A stretch of 23,960 nucleotides of DNA. It comes from Microtetraspora glauca. GTDB taxonomy: Bacteria > Actinomycetota > Actinomycetes > Streptomycetales > Streptomycetaceae. The DNA is taken from the NCBI GenBank assembly GCA_000721275.1, contig JOFO01000072.1:1-23960 (forward strand), in the 5' to 3' direction. The notes under the pieces were generated by a model. It was not told the DNA's origin. It was given only the letters and a program-made list of their open reading frames with translations, and ran no database searches. Both the position numbers and the translations under genes were made by a program. Within the stretch, counting starts at the first letter, position 1, and each line of letters begins with the position of its first letter. Below, piece by piece: positions 7,061-14,279 of this stretch.

Positions 7061-7834
7061 CTAGATGCGGGAATTGCGCAGCGACTGCCACGCCGCGCCG
7101 GCGAGCGCCCGCGTCGACCGGGGGACCGACAGGTGCTCGTGCTTGCGGTACAGCTCCCAGTTGTACTTGATCAAGGACGCCTTGTTGGAGGACAGGGAGT
7201 TCGCCTGCTGCGCCCGGTACACGGCGAGCGGCTCGGCCAGGCCGCGGGCGTCCGCGCCGTCCCGCATGATCGACAGCCACAGGGCGTAGTCCTGGCGCTT
7301 GCGCATCTCCGGCATCAGCCGCGTGCCCAGCACCCTGCGGTCGTACATGGCGGTGAGGGCGCCGATGTAGTCCCGCACCAGCATCGCGCGGTAGTCCACG
7401 TGCCCGCGCGCGCGGATCACGCGCCCGTTCGGGACCCAGTCGACGCTCTCGCCGGCGTGGTCGGCGTCCATCTTGTAGTACGAGGTGAACGTCAGGGGGG
7501 CGGTGCCCTCGGCCGCGAACGCGAGCTGCTTCTCGGTCTTCTCCGGGAGCCACATGTCGTCGCTGTCGAGGAAGGCGATGTAGTCGCCGCGGGCCCGTTC
7601 GATCGCCAGGTTGCGGGCCCGGCCCGCGCCGCCCTGCTCGGGCGCCCGCTGCGGCAGAACGCGCTCGTCCTGCTCGGCGAACTGGCGCAGCAGGTCCATG
7701 GAGCCGTCGGTCGACTGGTCGTCGGTGACCAGCAGCTCCAGGTCGGTGTGGGTCTGGGTGAGTACGGACCGGACAGCCGCGCCGAGCGTGGCCGCCGAGT
7801 TGTACACGGGCATCACGACGGACACCAGGGGCAC
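7061..7834 (-). CDS. Family 2 glycosyltransferase
   Basis: The 257-residue protein starts at GTG 7834, with GAGGAG seven bases upstream. An ATG inside that spacer is in another frame and gives no family match. The N-terminal GT-A fold is clear: VSVVMPVYNSAATLGAAVRSVLTQT (4-28), LLVTDDQSTDGS (35-45), GGAGRARNLAIERARGDYIAFLDSDDMW, where DSDD (90-93) is the metal and nucleotide-sugar binding motif. Later blocks include RKRQDYALWLSIMRDG, typical of small GT2 enzymes that add a sugar to surface polysaccharide or glycolipid. No membrane segment is present, so it would act at the cytoplasmic face. Donor and acceptor cannot be inferred. It is 144 bp downstream of the Mrr-like gene and may or may not share its transcript. 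Confidence 0.92.
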   Translation of the reverse strand: MPLVSVVMPVYNSAATLGAAVRSVLTQTHTDLELLVTDDQSTDGSMDLLRQFAEQDERVLPQRAPEQGGAGRARNLAIERARGDYIAFLDSDDMWLPEKTEKQLAFAAEGTAPLTFTSYYKMDADHAGESVDWVPNGRVIRARGHVDYRAMLVRDYIGALTAMYDRRVLGTRLMPEMRKRQDYALWLSIMRDGADARGLAEPLAVYRAQQANSLSSNKASLIKYNWELYRKHEHLSVPRSTRALAGAAWQSLRNSRI

Positions 7835-7977
7835 AGCACATCTCCTCGCCGGACAGAAACATCGTTCGGTCCATTCAAGCATCGGATTCGAGCATGATCT
7901 GCCACGCCCGTGGTCGTCGCTGGTCAGGAGGAGGGAAGAAGAGGCGGCCCCGGCGCTACATCCTGGCCCGGCGGCGA

Positions 7978-8757
7978 TCAGGAGCCGGAGGCGGGACGGC
8001 GTGGGGAGGGGACGGTGCCCAGGAGGTCCCACAGAGGGGTGGAGCCGGCGGCCCACTGGGCGAGCAGGTGGCGATCGACGAGGTGCAGTCGTTGGGAGCG
8101 GGCGAAGGCGGTGGCTTTGTCCGTGAAGCGACCGTTGGTGACCAGCACGACGACATCGCCGTTGTGGACGGGGCGGCCGGTGCCGTTGAGGACGTGCAGG
8201 TCCGGGGTGCCGACCGCGGAGCCGGCCCATCCGGCCCGCCGGTGTTTGCACTGGATCACCCACAGCCGGCCGAAGGGGTCCGTGGCCTTCACGTCGGCGC
8301 CGTTGTCGCCGGCCCCGCCGACCCGGACCGCCTCGGGGCAGCCGTCGCGGCGCATCAGGTCCCGTACCGCTTCCTCGAACTGCCGATGGTGCAGGGCGTC
8401 GATCTGCGGCATCGCGTAGCGCAGCCCCCGCTCCCGGACCCGGTTCCAGCGGGCGGCCTCCCGGCGCCGGTGAACCCACACCCCGCCCGCCACCGCCGCG
8501 AGCGCCAGCAGCACGCACGGCACCCAGGGATGCGCGGCCAGCCACCGCAGCGCTCCGACGGCCAGGCTCCACACCACGGCGAGCGCCAGGAGGAGCAGAC
8601 CGACCTGCTCCCCACCCGCAGCCTTCCTGCGGCGAGGCATGCGGCGGTAGGAAGCCGGGCGGCGGCGCGGTGCGGGCCGGCGTCGGGCAGCGTGAGTCGT
8701 ACGCCGTCGGCGCGGGGCGGGGGAGCGGCGCGTGCCCGCCCGAGGCCGGCGGCTCAT
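7978..8757 (-). CDS. Membrane-anchored Mrr-like restriction endonuclease
   Basis: The 259-residue protein starts at ATG 8757, which overlaps the stop of the upstream gene (ATGA). The first 50 residues are extremely Arg-rich. Two hydrophobic segments follow (about 52-73 and 79-95), then a charged linker. The C-terminal half is an Mrr-type nuclease domain: LHHRQFEEAVRDLMRRDGC (about 122-140), GGAGDNGADVKATD with Asp155, and LWVIQCKH with Gln169 and Lys171. These residues are the D...QxK active site of the Mrr_cat family. It continues with VVVLVTNGRFTDKATAFA and LVDRHLLAQW, both typical of the family. Mrr proteins cut modified or foreign DNA, so defence is possible, but membrane-tethered Mrr-like proteins in actinomycetes are poorly understood. 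Coupling to a small membrane protein suggests a two-part complex. Confidence 0.88.
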   Translation of the reverse strand: MSRRPRAGTRRSPAPRRRRTTHAARRRPAPRRRPASYRRMPRRRKAAGGEQVGLLLLALAVVWSLAVGALRWLAAHPWVPCVLLALAAVAGGVWVHRRREAARWNRVRERGLRYAMPQIDALHHRQFEEAVRDLMRRDGCPEAVRVGGAGDNGADVKATDPFGRLWVIQCKHRRAGWAGSAVGTPDLHVLNGTGRPVHNGDVVVLVTNGRFTDKATAFARSQRLHLVDRHLLAQWAAGSTPLWDLLGTVPSPRRPASGS

Positions 8758-8963
8758 ACGCCGACCTGCGAGACGCCGCTCACCAGCTGCTTGATCACGT
8801 CGAAGAGGCCCTGCCCCAGCGGGGTCGGCGCGATGACGATGCCCAGAGCGAGGACGAAGAGCGCGGTGTTGCGTTCCTCGACGCGGCTTCTGGCCTGCGT
8901 CCTGCGACGCAACCGCATCACCACGATGACCACGAGCAGCACTGCCACGTTGATCGTCATCAT
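8754..8963 (-). CDS. Small membrane protein coupled to the Mrr-like gene
   Basis: The 69-residue protein is read from ATG 8963; a second ATG follows immediately, and a GGCGG-like ribosome-binding site lies about 7 nt upstream. The longer open frame upstream is Pro/Ser-rich and not protein-like. Residues 2-16 (MTINVAVLLVVIVVM) form a short hydrophobic segment, followed by a basic stretch (RLRRRTQARSR). A second hydrophobic segment (about 33-45, TALFVLALGIVIA) precedes an amphipathic tail (LFDVIKQLVSGV). So it is probably a two-pass membrane protein with a cytoplasmic basic loop. Its stop overlaps the start of the Mrr-like gene, implying translational coupling and a shared function. The family is unknown to me. 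Confidence 0.75.
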   Translation of the reverse strand: MMTINVAVLLVVIVVMRLRRRTQARSRVEERNTALFVLALGIVIAPTPLGQGLFDVIKQLVSGVSQVGV

Positions 8964-9313
8964 GCGATATCCGCCCCCACCCCGACCGCGCTTTCTGCGG
9001 TGTTCTCGGCCGCCATCTGAGGGGGCCGGGGAACAGTGCAGCCGATCAGGCGACCGGAGCGCAGCAGGTCGGCGGACGTTGGCGGAACCGTGCCGGACGC
9101 TGTCCGATTCCGGCTCGGATATCCGTTCCGTTCCCGCAGATGAATCCGGTGTGGGGCCCAGCGGCGTCAGCGGGGCTTGCGCGCTCTCGCCCGCTTCCAC
9201 AGCCCCAGCCCATCCGTCCGTCCCCGGCACTGATGACGTGACGGGCGCCGTCACGACATCAGCTCCGCCGAAGCACCGTGCGGCGGCACCAGTCGCCCGT
9301 AACGTGAGGTCGC
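8964..9313. other. Divergent intergenic region
   Basis: This 350-bp gap separates the minus-strand Mrr unit from the plus-strand reductase and must hold both promoters. Apart from the inverted repeat at 9231-9261 I see no gene and cannot assign a convincing -35/-10 pair. Confidence 0.4.
9231..9261. promoter_or_regulatory. Inverted repeat upstream of the reductase, possible operator
   Basis: TGATGACGTGACGG (9231-9244) and CCGTCACGACATCA (9248-9261) are 14-bp arms with one mismatch around GCG. The centre is 68 bp upstream of the reductase ATG. A symmetric protein-binding site is more likely than a terminator because no gene reads into it from the left on the plus strand. Confidence 0.35.
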
Positions 9314-10156
9314 ATGACTGCGCTGATCATCGGTGGCAGCGGCTTCCTGGGCACCGAGCTGGTACGCCAGGCGGTCTCCGCGGGCTGCCGCCCGGCCGCC
9401 ACGTTCCACTCCCGCACCGGCGACCACGAGGGCGCGGCATGGCACCGCCTCGACCTCCGAGCCCCCTCCCGCCTGGAGCAGGTCCTGGACACGGTGGCCC
9501 CAAGCACGGTGATCAACGCGACGAGTGGCGGAGCGGACTGGGAGGTCACCGCCGAGGGCGCCATCCGCCTCGCCCAGGCCACGGCCGAACGCGGCATCCG
9601 CCTGGTGCACGTCTCCAGCGACGCGATCTTCTCCGGTAGGGGCCGCCACTGGTACGACGAGTCCTGCCTCCCGGATCCGCTCACCCCGTACGGTGCCGCG
9701 AAGGCGACCGCCGAGACGGCCGTACGCCTCCTGTGCCCCGGGGCGGCCGTCGCCCGCACCTCGCTGATCATCGGCGAGGGCGGGTCCGAGCACGAGCGGC
9801 TGGTGCACGCGCTGGCCGCCGGCGCGCGACAGGGAGCCCTGTTCACGGACGACGTACGCTGCCCCGTTCACGTGAGGGACCTGGCCGCCGCCCTGTGGGA
9901 GATCACCCGCTCCGGCGCCGCCGGCGTCTTCCACCTCGCCGGTCCCGACGCCGTGAGCCGTCACGAGCTCGGCGAGCTCATTGCCCGCCGGGACGGCCTC
10001 GACCCGGCCCGGCTGCCCTCCGCCCGCCGCTCCGACACGGACCTGCCCGGCGGGCTCGACGTACGACTCGACAGCAGCGCCACCCAGCAGAGGCTGCACA
10101 CCCGCCTCCGCGGCGCCCACGAGTTCCTGAGCGGGAACGGCGTGGGTCCGCCGTGA
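9314..10156 (+). CDS. RmlD-like SDR family NAD(P)-dependent reductase
   Basis: The 280-residue protein starts at ATG 9314 with GAGG four bases upstream. It opens with a Rossmann nucleotide-binding motif (TALIIGGSGFLGTELV, GGSGFLG at 7-13). Further landmarks are LDLRAPSRLEQVLDTVAPSTVINAT (about 46-70), VHVSSDAIFSG (catalytic Ser/Thr region), and TPYGAAKATAE with the catalytic YxxxK. This order matches extended SDR enzymes of the dTDP-4-dehydrorhamnose reductase (RmlD) type, which reduce a 4-keto sugar nucleotide using NAD(P)H. RmlD itself is usually clustered with RmlA-C, which are absent here, so the true substrate may differ. A glycosyltransferase is nearby but on the other strand. No membrane or signal segment is present. 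Confidence 0.88.
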   Translation: MTALIIGGSGFLGTELVRQAVSAGCRPAATFHSRTGDHEGAAWHRLDLRAPSRLEQVLDTVAPSTVINATSGGADWEVTAEGAIRLAQATAERGIRLVHVSSDAIFSGRGRHWYDESCLPDPLTPYGAAKATAETAVRLLCPGAAVARTSLIIGEGGSEHERLVHALAAGARQGALFTDDVRCPVHVRDLAAALWEITRSGAAGVFHLAGPDAVSRHELGELIARRDGLDPARLPSARRSDTDLPGGLDVRLDSSATQQRLHTRLRGAHEFLSGNGVGPP

Positions 10157-10268
10157 CGGACACGCCCTCCAACTCTGCACCCAGCGCGCCGAATGCGCTT
10201 TGGGTCCCCCGGCCCCCAGGTTGAGCGACATGCCATATCTGCGTTTCACGGGTCACCGGGTGCTGTGT

Positions 10269-10871
10269 TCACCAGATCCCGTGCTCCAGTTCCTCAAGCG
10301 CGATGTTCCACGGCGAATCCTCATCGGTGAAGGGCGTGGGATCGAAGGCCCCCACCACCTGTGTGAAACGTGCTGAGACTTCCCCCGGGGCCATTCCCTC
10401 GTCGTAATCCCTCTCAAGCTTGCGGAACTCGATGAGCGTAAACAGCAGAGAATCCATATTCCGATGGAGTTCGGCATACCCGACCTGTCCTCCAGGGAAT
10501 GCGTAGATTTTTCCGGATGCAGGATCCAACGCCACAAGTGACTCGAAAAGGTAGCCGATCGCCCACCACCTCCGGCTCTCTGGCGGGCAGGGAACGCCAT
10601 GATGGTCGAACAGCCTTTCCAGGGCGACGGAATCCCTATCCATCGGATACGGGTACGGCACCGACTCCCGGGAAGTGAAGACCTCTGAGTGCGGAAGTCC
10701 TACCACGCTCAACAGGACGGCCGAGCGCGGCTCGAGACATCTCGCGAGAACCTGGGGAACGTAGGTGATGTTCTCCAGGCCGTAGGCTGCGGCCATTCGA
10801 CAGGAAAAAGCGAAGATGTCCAGCGGTGGACCTTCCGCTGGCGTCGGTTCGCGCTCATCCGCACGTGCCAT
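10269..10871 (-). CDS. SUKH-4 family immunity-like protein
   Basis: The 200-residue protein starts at ATG 10871, with GAGGAG seven bases upstream. Features of the SUKH-4 group are: LLSVVGLPHSEVF (about 54-66), WWAIGYLFESLVALDPASGKIYAFPGG (about 100-126) and a C-terminal helical segment ending ALEELEHGIW. SUKH (SMI1/KNR4) proteins are predicted immunity proteins that bind and block toxins of polymorphic toxin systems; SUKH-4 is the branch abundant in actinomycetes. DNA of this gene is visibly less GC-rich than its neighbours, with many A/T-ending codons, suggesting recent transfer. A small ORF (10855-11037) overlaps its start by 17 bp and contains its ribosome-binding site, so the two may be coupled. 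No intact toxin gene is adjacent. Confidence 0.85.
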   Translation of the reverse strand: MARADEREPTPAEGPPLDIFAFSCRMAAAYGLENITYVPQVLARCLEPRSAVLLSVVGLPHSEVFTSRESVPYPYPMDRDSVALERLFDHHGVPCPPESRRWWAIGYLFESLVALDPASGKIYAFPGGQVGYAELHRNMDSLLFTLIEFRKLERDYDEGMAPGEVSARFTQVVGAFDPTPFTDEDSPWNIALEELEHGIW

Positions 10872-11037
10872 CACTGATCTCCTCGAAAAGTCTTGGGCGT
10901 CTCCGCTCCTCGTCGGCGAACGGGGCGGGGTCGCTAGCAGTGATCTTCCGATGCATGCGGGTGACGACGGTAGCGCGTGCCGCGTTCTCGTCACGGCCGC
11001 TTACCCGGTAACCCGACTTGCCTGGTTCCAGCGGCAT
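10855..11037 (-). CDS. Small ORF overlapping the SUKH-4 gene, possible toxin tail remnant
   Basis: The frame from ATG 11037 encodes 60 residues and ends at TGA 10855-10857, 17 bp inside the SUKH-4 gene. The translation looks protein-like rather than shadow-like: SGYRVSGRDENAARATVV (about 8-25), then TRMHRKITASDPAPFADE and RRRPRLFEEISDG. There is no ribosome-binding site before the ATG, and the frame extends upstream without a start to a TGA near 11122, where it becomes Arg-rich. This is the position where a polymorphic toxin's C-terminus would lie relative to its immunity gene, so it may be the last piece of a deleted toxin. I recognise no toxin family, and a chance open frame is possible. 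Confidence 0.35.
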   Translation of the reverse strand: MPLEPGKSGYRVSGRDENAARATVVTRMHRKITASDPAPFADEERRRPRLFEEISDGTCG

Positions 11038-11594
11038 AAGCGCGTGGAGGGGGACGAGACGTCGGCGCGCATGGGGCGAGCTTTCCGTTCTCCCTCGGGG
11101 AAGGCGCAGAGCACGCTGGTCTCAGGAGCCGGCACGACCGTGGCCTACACGAACCCGCCGATGACTCGGTCGGCATCGCTTCTTCTGGCCCTCTGGAGGC
11201 CACGGGCGGAGCGGGGCACTCAAGAGCCGGCCTGCCGCCGGCGGTCGACGGGTTCGGTCCGCTCGCGGCGGCTCCACCCAGGGCCGGGGGCAGGACGAGG
11301 GGGAGCCTCGCGCCCCCTGCGCCCGGCACGCCCAGGACGAACCCATCGTGCGCGAGCGCTGCGGCCGGCGCTGGTACGACAGACGAAAGCGTGCTCGCGG
11401 GCCGGTCAGGGGCGCCGCTGCCGGCGTCGCAGCGGCGCGGCTTCTCGTACTCCTCGCTCGTCCGAACCGAGAGGAGACCGCAAGCGAAAGGGGGTTGCCC
11501 CGGCGCCAACAGCCGTCCTGCACCCGCTCCGCCAGACTGAGGGCCTCGCGCCTCATCCCGGCACAGGTCCGACCCAGTGGTACGTTCCCGAGCC
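11038..11594. other. Non-coding stretch between SUKH-4 unit and cupin-like gene
   Basis: Long frames cross this region but give Arg/Pro/Ala strings of no family, with no start signals. It is probably decayed DNA plus the promoter of the cupin-like gene at its right edge. Confidence 0.4.
11581..11586 (+). promoter_or_regulatory. Candidate -10 box of the cupin-like gene
   Basis: TACGTT sits 8 nt before the ATG at 11595 and fits the TANNNT pattern. There is no ribosome-binding site between, so transcription probably begins at or next to the start codon. No clear -35 is seen. Confidence 0.4.
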
Positions 11595-11990
11595 ATGACC
11601 GACAGCGTGTACGTGGGCAACGCAGGCGCGGACGCGGCTCTCGACCGGGGATGGCTGCTGGGCCACTTCAAGGACGCCTCCGATCCCCGGCACAGCGAGG
11701 CCGTGGAGATCAAGTGGGGCGTCCATCCTGCGGGCGACGAGCGGGCCGGATGGGTGAAGGGCGAGGAGCGTACGGCCCTGCTGGTGCTCATCCGGGGGTG
11801 CTTCCGGGTCGAGTTGCCCGGGCGCACCGTCCGTTTGGAGCGCGAGGGCGACTACGTGGTGTGGGGGAGGGGCGTCGACCACTCCTGGTTCGCCGAGGAG
11901 GAGTCCGTGGTCGTGACGGTCCGCTGGCCTTCCGTGCCGGGATACGCGGTTCCTCGGGATGGTGAGGGCGCCGCTGCCGTGCCGGCCTGA
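11595..11990 (+). CDS. Cupin-like conserved hypothetical protein
   Basis: The 131-residue protein is read from ATG 11595 (MTDSVYVGNAGADAALDRGWLLGHF); the frame opens six codons earlier without a ribosome-binding site. The body has a short jelly-roll pattern: EIKWGVHPAGDERAGW, RTALLVLIRGCFRVELPGRTV, EREGDYVVWGRGVDHSWFAEEESVVVTVRWPS. The G-D-Y-V-x-W and D-H-S-W motifs with alternating strands resemble a single cupin domain, where a His could bind a metal, but the usual HxH plus E motif is not complete. I recall close relatives as common in Streptomyces and sometimes misnamed signal peptidase; no catalytic Ser/Lys pair or membrane segment is present. It is convergent with the carboxypeptidase gene and likely leaderless. 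Confidence 0.75.
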   Translation: MTDSVYVGNAGADAALDRGWLLGHFKDASDPRHSEAVEIKWGVHPAGDERAGWVKGEERTALLVLIRGCFRVELPGRTVRLEREGDYVVWGRGVDHSWFAEEESVVVTVRWPSVPGYAVPRDGEGAAAVPA

Positions 11991-12051
11991 CGGTCGCTGC
12001 CCGCTGCCCGGCACTCTGCGACATGCCCCCGCCCGCCCCCCCGAACAAGGA

Positions 12052-12090
12052 CCTCCCGAGCAGGGGGATGCCCCTGGACGAGGGGGGAGG
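12052..12090. terminator. Hairpin between convergent cupin-like and carboxypeptidase genes
   Basis: CCTCCC (12052-12057) can pair with GGGAGG (12085-12090), enclosing an inner perfect hairpin CAGGGG/CCCCTG (12061-12066 and 12071-12076, loop GATG). It lies 8 bp beyond the carboxypeptidase stop and about 60 bp beyond the cupin-like stop, suiting a shared terminator. Confidence 0.45.
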
Positions 12091-12097
12091 GGAGGAC

Positions 12098-12988
12098 TCA
12101 GCGCGCGAAGCCGTAGTCCAGCAGCTTCTTGACGTCCGACGCGCGGTTCGCCTCGCTCGGTGCGGCGAGGACCGTACCGATGACCGTCTTGCTGCCACGG
12201 GTCGCCGCGAAGACGAGGCAGTACTTGGCCTGCTGGCCCGAGCCGGTCTTCACGCCGATCGCGCCGCTGTAGGTGCTCAGCAGCTTGTTCGTGTTGGTCC
12301 AGGACATGTTCCGGTAACCGCCGGTCTTGGTGGTGACCTTCTGCGTCGTGGACTTGGTCTTGACGATGGTGCGGAACGTGCTGTTCTTCATCGCGCTGCT
12401 CGCGATCTTCGTCAGGTCGCGAGGCGTCGAGTAGTTGGTCCCGTTGCTGATCCCGTCGAACGAGTCGAAGTGCGTGTTGCGCAGCCCCATGCGCCGCGCC
12501 TCGTCGTTCATCTTCCCGATGAACGACTTCACCCGGGCCGCCCTGGTCGAACCGGTGCCGAACTTGTCGGCCAGCGCATAGGCGGCGTCGCAACCCGACG
12601 GCAGCATCAGGCCGTAGAGCAGCTGCCGGACCGTCACCTTGTCGCCGACGATGAGCCGGGCCGAGGAGGCGTTCTTGGAGACGATGTAGTCGCTGTACGC
12701 CTTCTGGATCGTGACCTTCGCGTCGAGGTTCAGGCCTTTCTGGGCGAGTACCACCTTCGCCGTCATGATCTTGGTGGTGGAGCCGGTGGCCCGGCGGGTG
12801 TCCGCGCCCTTCCCGAACAACGCGGCACCCGTGCCGTTGTTCATGACGAACCCGCCCGGAGCGGTGATGGACGGCGCCGGCGGCGCCGCGGCCTGCGCCT
12901 GGCTCGCGGAGAAGCCTCCGGCCAGAAGAGCCGAGGTCGTGACCACGACCGTCACGGCCCGGCGTACCCGCAGTGGAGTGGATATCAA
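12098..12988 (-). CDS. Secreted serine-type D-Ala-D-Ala carboxypeptidase (S11)
   Basis: The 296-residue protein appears to start at TTG 12988: this gives a complete Sec signal peptide (MISTPLRVRRAVTVVVTTSALLAGGFSASQAQA, cleavage after AQA near residue 33) and has AGGG about 8 nt upstream. No in-frame ATG would preserve the signal. The S11 penicillin-binding fold shows the catalytic motif STTK (70-73), SGC (131-133) in the place of the usual SxN, and KTG (247-249). Such enzymes remove the terminal D-Ala from peptidoglycan pentapeptides outside the membrane and limit cross-linking. No C-terminal membrane anchor is visible: the protein ends KKLLDYGFAR, as in short soluble family members. It is monocistronic. 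The Asn-to-Cys change in the second motif is discussed in the findings. Confidence 0.93.
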   Translation of the reverse strand: MISTPLRVRRAVTVVVTTSALLAGGFSASQAQAAAPPAPSITAPGGFVMNNGTGAALFGKGADTRRATGSTTKIMTAKVVLAQKGLNLDAKVTIQKAYSDYIVSKNASSARLIVGDKVTVRQLLYGLMLPSGCDAAYALADKFGTGSTRAARVKSFIGKMNDEARRMGLRNTHFDSFDGISNGTNYSTPRDLTKIASSAMKNSTFRTIVKTKSTTQKVTTKTGGYRNMSWTNTNKLLSTYSGAIGVKTGSGQQAKYCLVFAATRGSKTVIGTVLAAPSEANRASDVKKLLDYGFAR

Positions 12989-13273
12989 AGTGCTCTGCCC
13001 TCGATAGGAGTTGACGTCGCCGAGGAGGCGTTCGTACGGCCCTCGCGCAGAGAAGATGCGCGAGCGACCCGGAGGGATGCACGGAGAAACGTGTCCTCCC
13101 TCTCATTTCGAACGACAGCGCGAGCGGCGATCGCCGGGGCCCGTGCCGAGCCGGCCGCCACCGCAGGTGGTGCGCTGCGATGTCCGTCCGGCGGCACGGC
13201 TGCCTTCCTCCTGTGCTCGGCCGCGTCCTGAGAACACCGCGCGGACCGAATGAGGTTGCCTGCGCCTGCGTCG

Positions 13274-13579
13274 TCAGCCCGCCACGAGAGCGCCCAGGCG
13301 CCTGATCGCCACGTTCGCCGACCGGCGCCCTCGCCCACTCAGGTCCTTGTCTACCGCGGCGAGAACCTCATCAGCTATCGCCCCCGACCAAACAGGCGCA
13401 TCAACCACCCGCATGCTCCCGGGAAACTCGCGGCCGGCCCCCACGGACCAGCTCAACTCCCCGACCACCGCATCCCAGGACTCGTCATCGCTGAAGTCGG
13501 TCCTGATGACGAGAGCGTCGGACATGTCGCGGCCGACGATCTCAGGCAGTTCTCGCACAGGGCCCTCCGGCATCGTCAT
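13274..13579 (-). CDS. DUF6924-like protein, apparently truncated
   Basis: The 101-residue product is read from ATG 13579 (MTMPEGPVRELPEI); another in-frame ATG lies 6 bp inside, and longer starts up to 13846 would run through a transposase relic. The recognisable part is SDALVIRTDFSDDESWDAVVGEL (about 18-40) and RVVDAPVWSGAIADEVLAAVDKD (about 55-77), which match my memory of the DUF6924 opening. The rest (LSGRGRRSANVAIRRLGALVAG) does not resemble the family, whose members normally run to about 130 residues with a VDATTL block and a W-x-VENNLSLAN block. So the 3' half seems replaced or shifted. Function is unknown; family members often sit near other immunity-like genes. Expression is uncertain because the ribosome-binding site is weak. 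Confidence 0.5.
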   Translation of the reverse strand: MTMPEGPVRELPEIVGRDMSDALVIRTDFSDDESWDAVVGELSWSVGAGREFPGSMRVVDAPVWSGAIADEVLAAVDKDLSGRGRRSANVAIRRLGALVAG

Positions 13580-13714
13580 GCCCAGGACGTTCCCACGTCG
13601 CACTGACACCAGCTCAGCCCCAGCGCCCTCGAACTGTTCCGGAAGAGACGCTCCAGGCCGTGCGTCGGTGGTCGGTCTCGAGCGGTGAGTGATCACGGTT
13701 CGCTCGGCCGTGGC

Positions 13715-14270
13715 GAGCGCCATGTACGTTTGCGGACCGGTGTCGCTTGGCGCGATGTTCCGGCCGAGACCGTGGGCTGCTCCGGCGTGACGGCCTGGCG
13801 CCGGCCGCGGGAGTGGACGGAGGCTGGTGTCTGGCCGCGTTTGCACGCCGCCCTACTGACCGAGCTATGCAACAGCGGGGGGTGGATCACGTCGGATCCC
13901 CGCCTGCCGACCGTGCCCGTCCCGGCTTCACGCACCATCTGATCGTCGATCAAAGCACCCGGCTCGCCGTCACACTCCGGCGGCAACCGCCACGACGTCA
14001 CCCAGCTCCTGCCGCTGAGGCGGCGTCCCAGCGATTCGGAGTCTACGAGGCCGTCCCCGCCGCAACCCCTGGCGCGGGTGCAGGCCGATCGGCGCTGCTA
14101 CGGCTGCGACTGGATGGTCGAGCGCGGCCTTCGTCTGGCTGCACCAGTTCAAGCGGATCCGCCGCATCCGCTACGAACGACGCGCAGGTATCCATCAGGA
14201 CCTGCTCGAACCGGCCTGCGGTCTCGTACGCCTGCGCCGCCTCCGAACCGATTGCGAAAGATCACCTTGC
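13715..14270 (+). pseudogene. IS5-family transposase relic, multiply frameshifted
   Basis: Pieces of an IS5-type transposase occur in order but in different frames. HVRLRTGVAWRDVPAETVGCSG, TAWRRPREWTEAGVWPRLHAALLTEL (about 13715-13862) is the N-terminal part. DHVGSPPADRARPG, then HHLIVDQSTRLAVTL (about 13880-13978) is the region around the first catalytic Asp, followed in another frame by SGGNRHDVTQLLPL (about 13977-14018). After a large deletion, AAFVWLHQFKRIRRIRYERRAGIHQDLLE to LRRLRT (about 14127-14255) is the C-terminal part. The second Asp region (ADRGYD) and the E motif are missing or scrambled, so no active enzyme can be made. Terminal inverted repeats are not recognisable. It abuts the truncated DUF6924-like gene and the next hypothetical gene. 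Confidence 0.8.
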
Positions 14271-14279
14271 GAGCCGTCC

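Noticed and set aside
8754..9254. Longer 166-residue version of the small membrane protein
   Set aside because: Upstream codons give a Pro/Ser/Arg-rich string without pattern, and the ATG at 8963 has a plausible ribosome-binding site directly before a clean hydrophobic start.
10179..10205. Possible terminator after the reductase (ACCCAGCGC and GCGCTTTGGGT)
   Set aside because: The stem needs a two-base bulge and is weak; a transcription end here is plausible but not supported enough to list.
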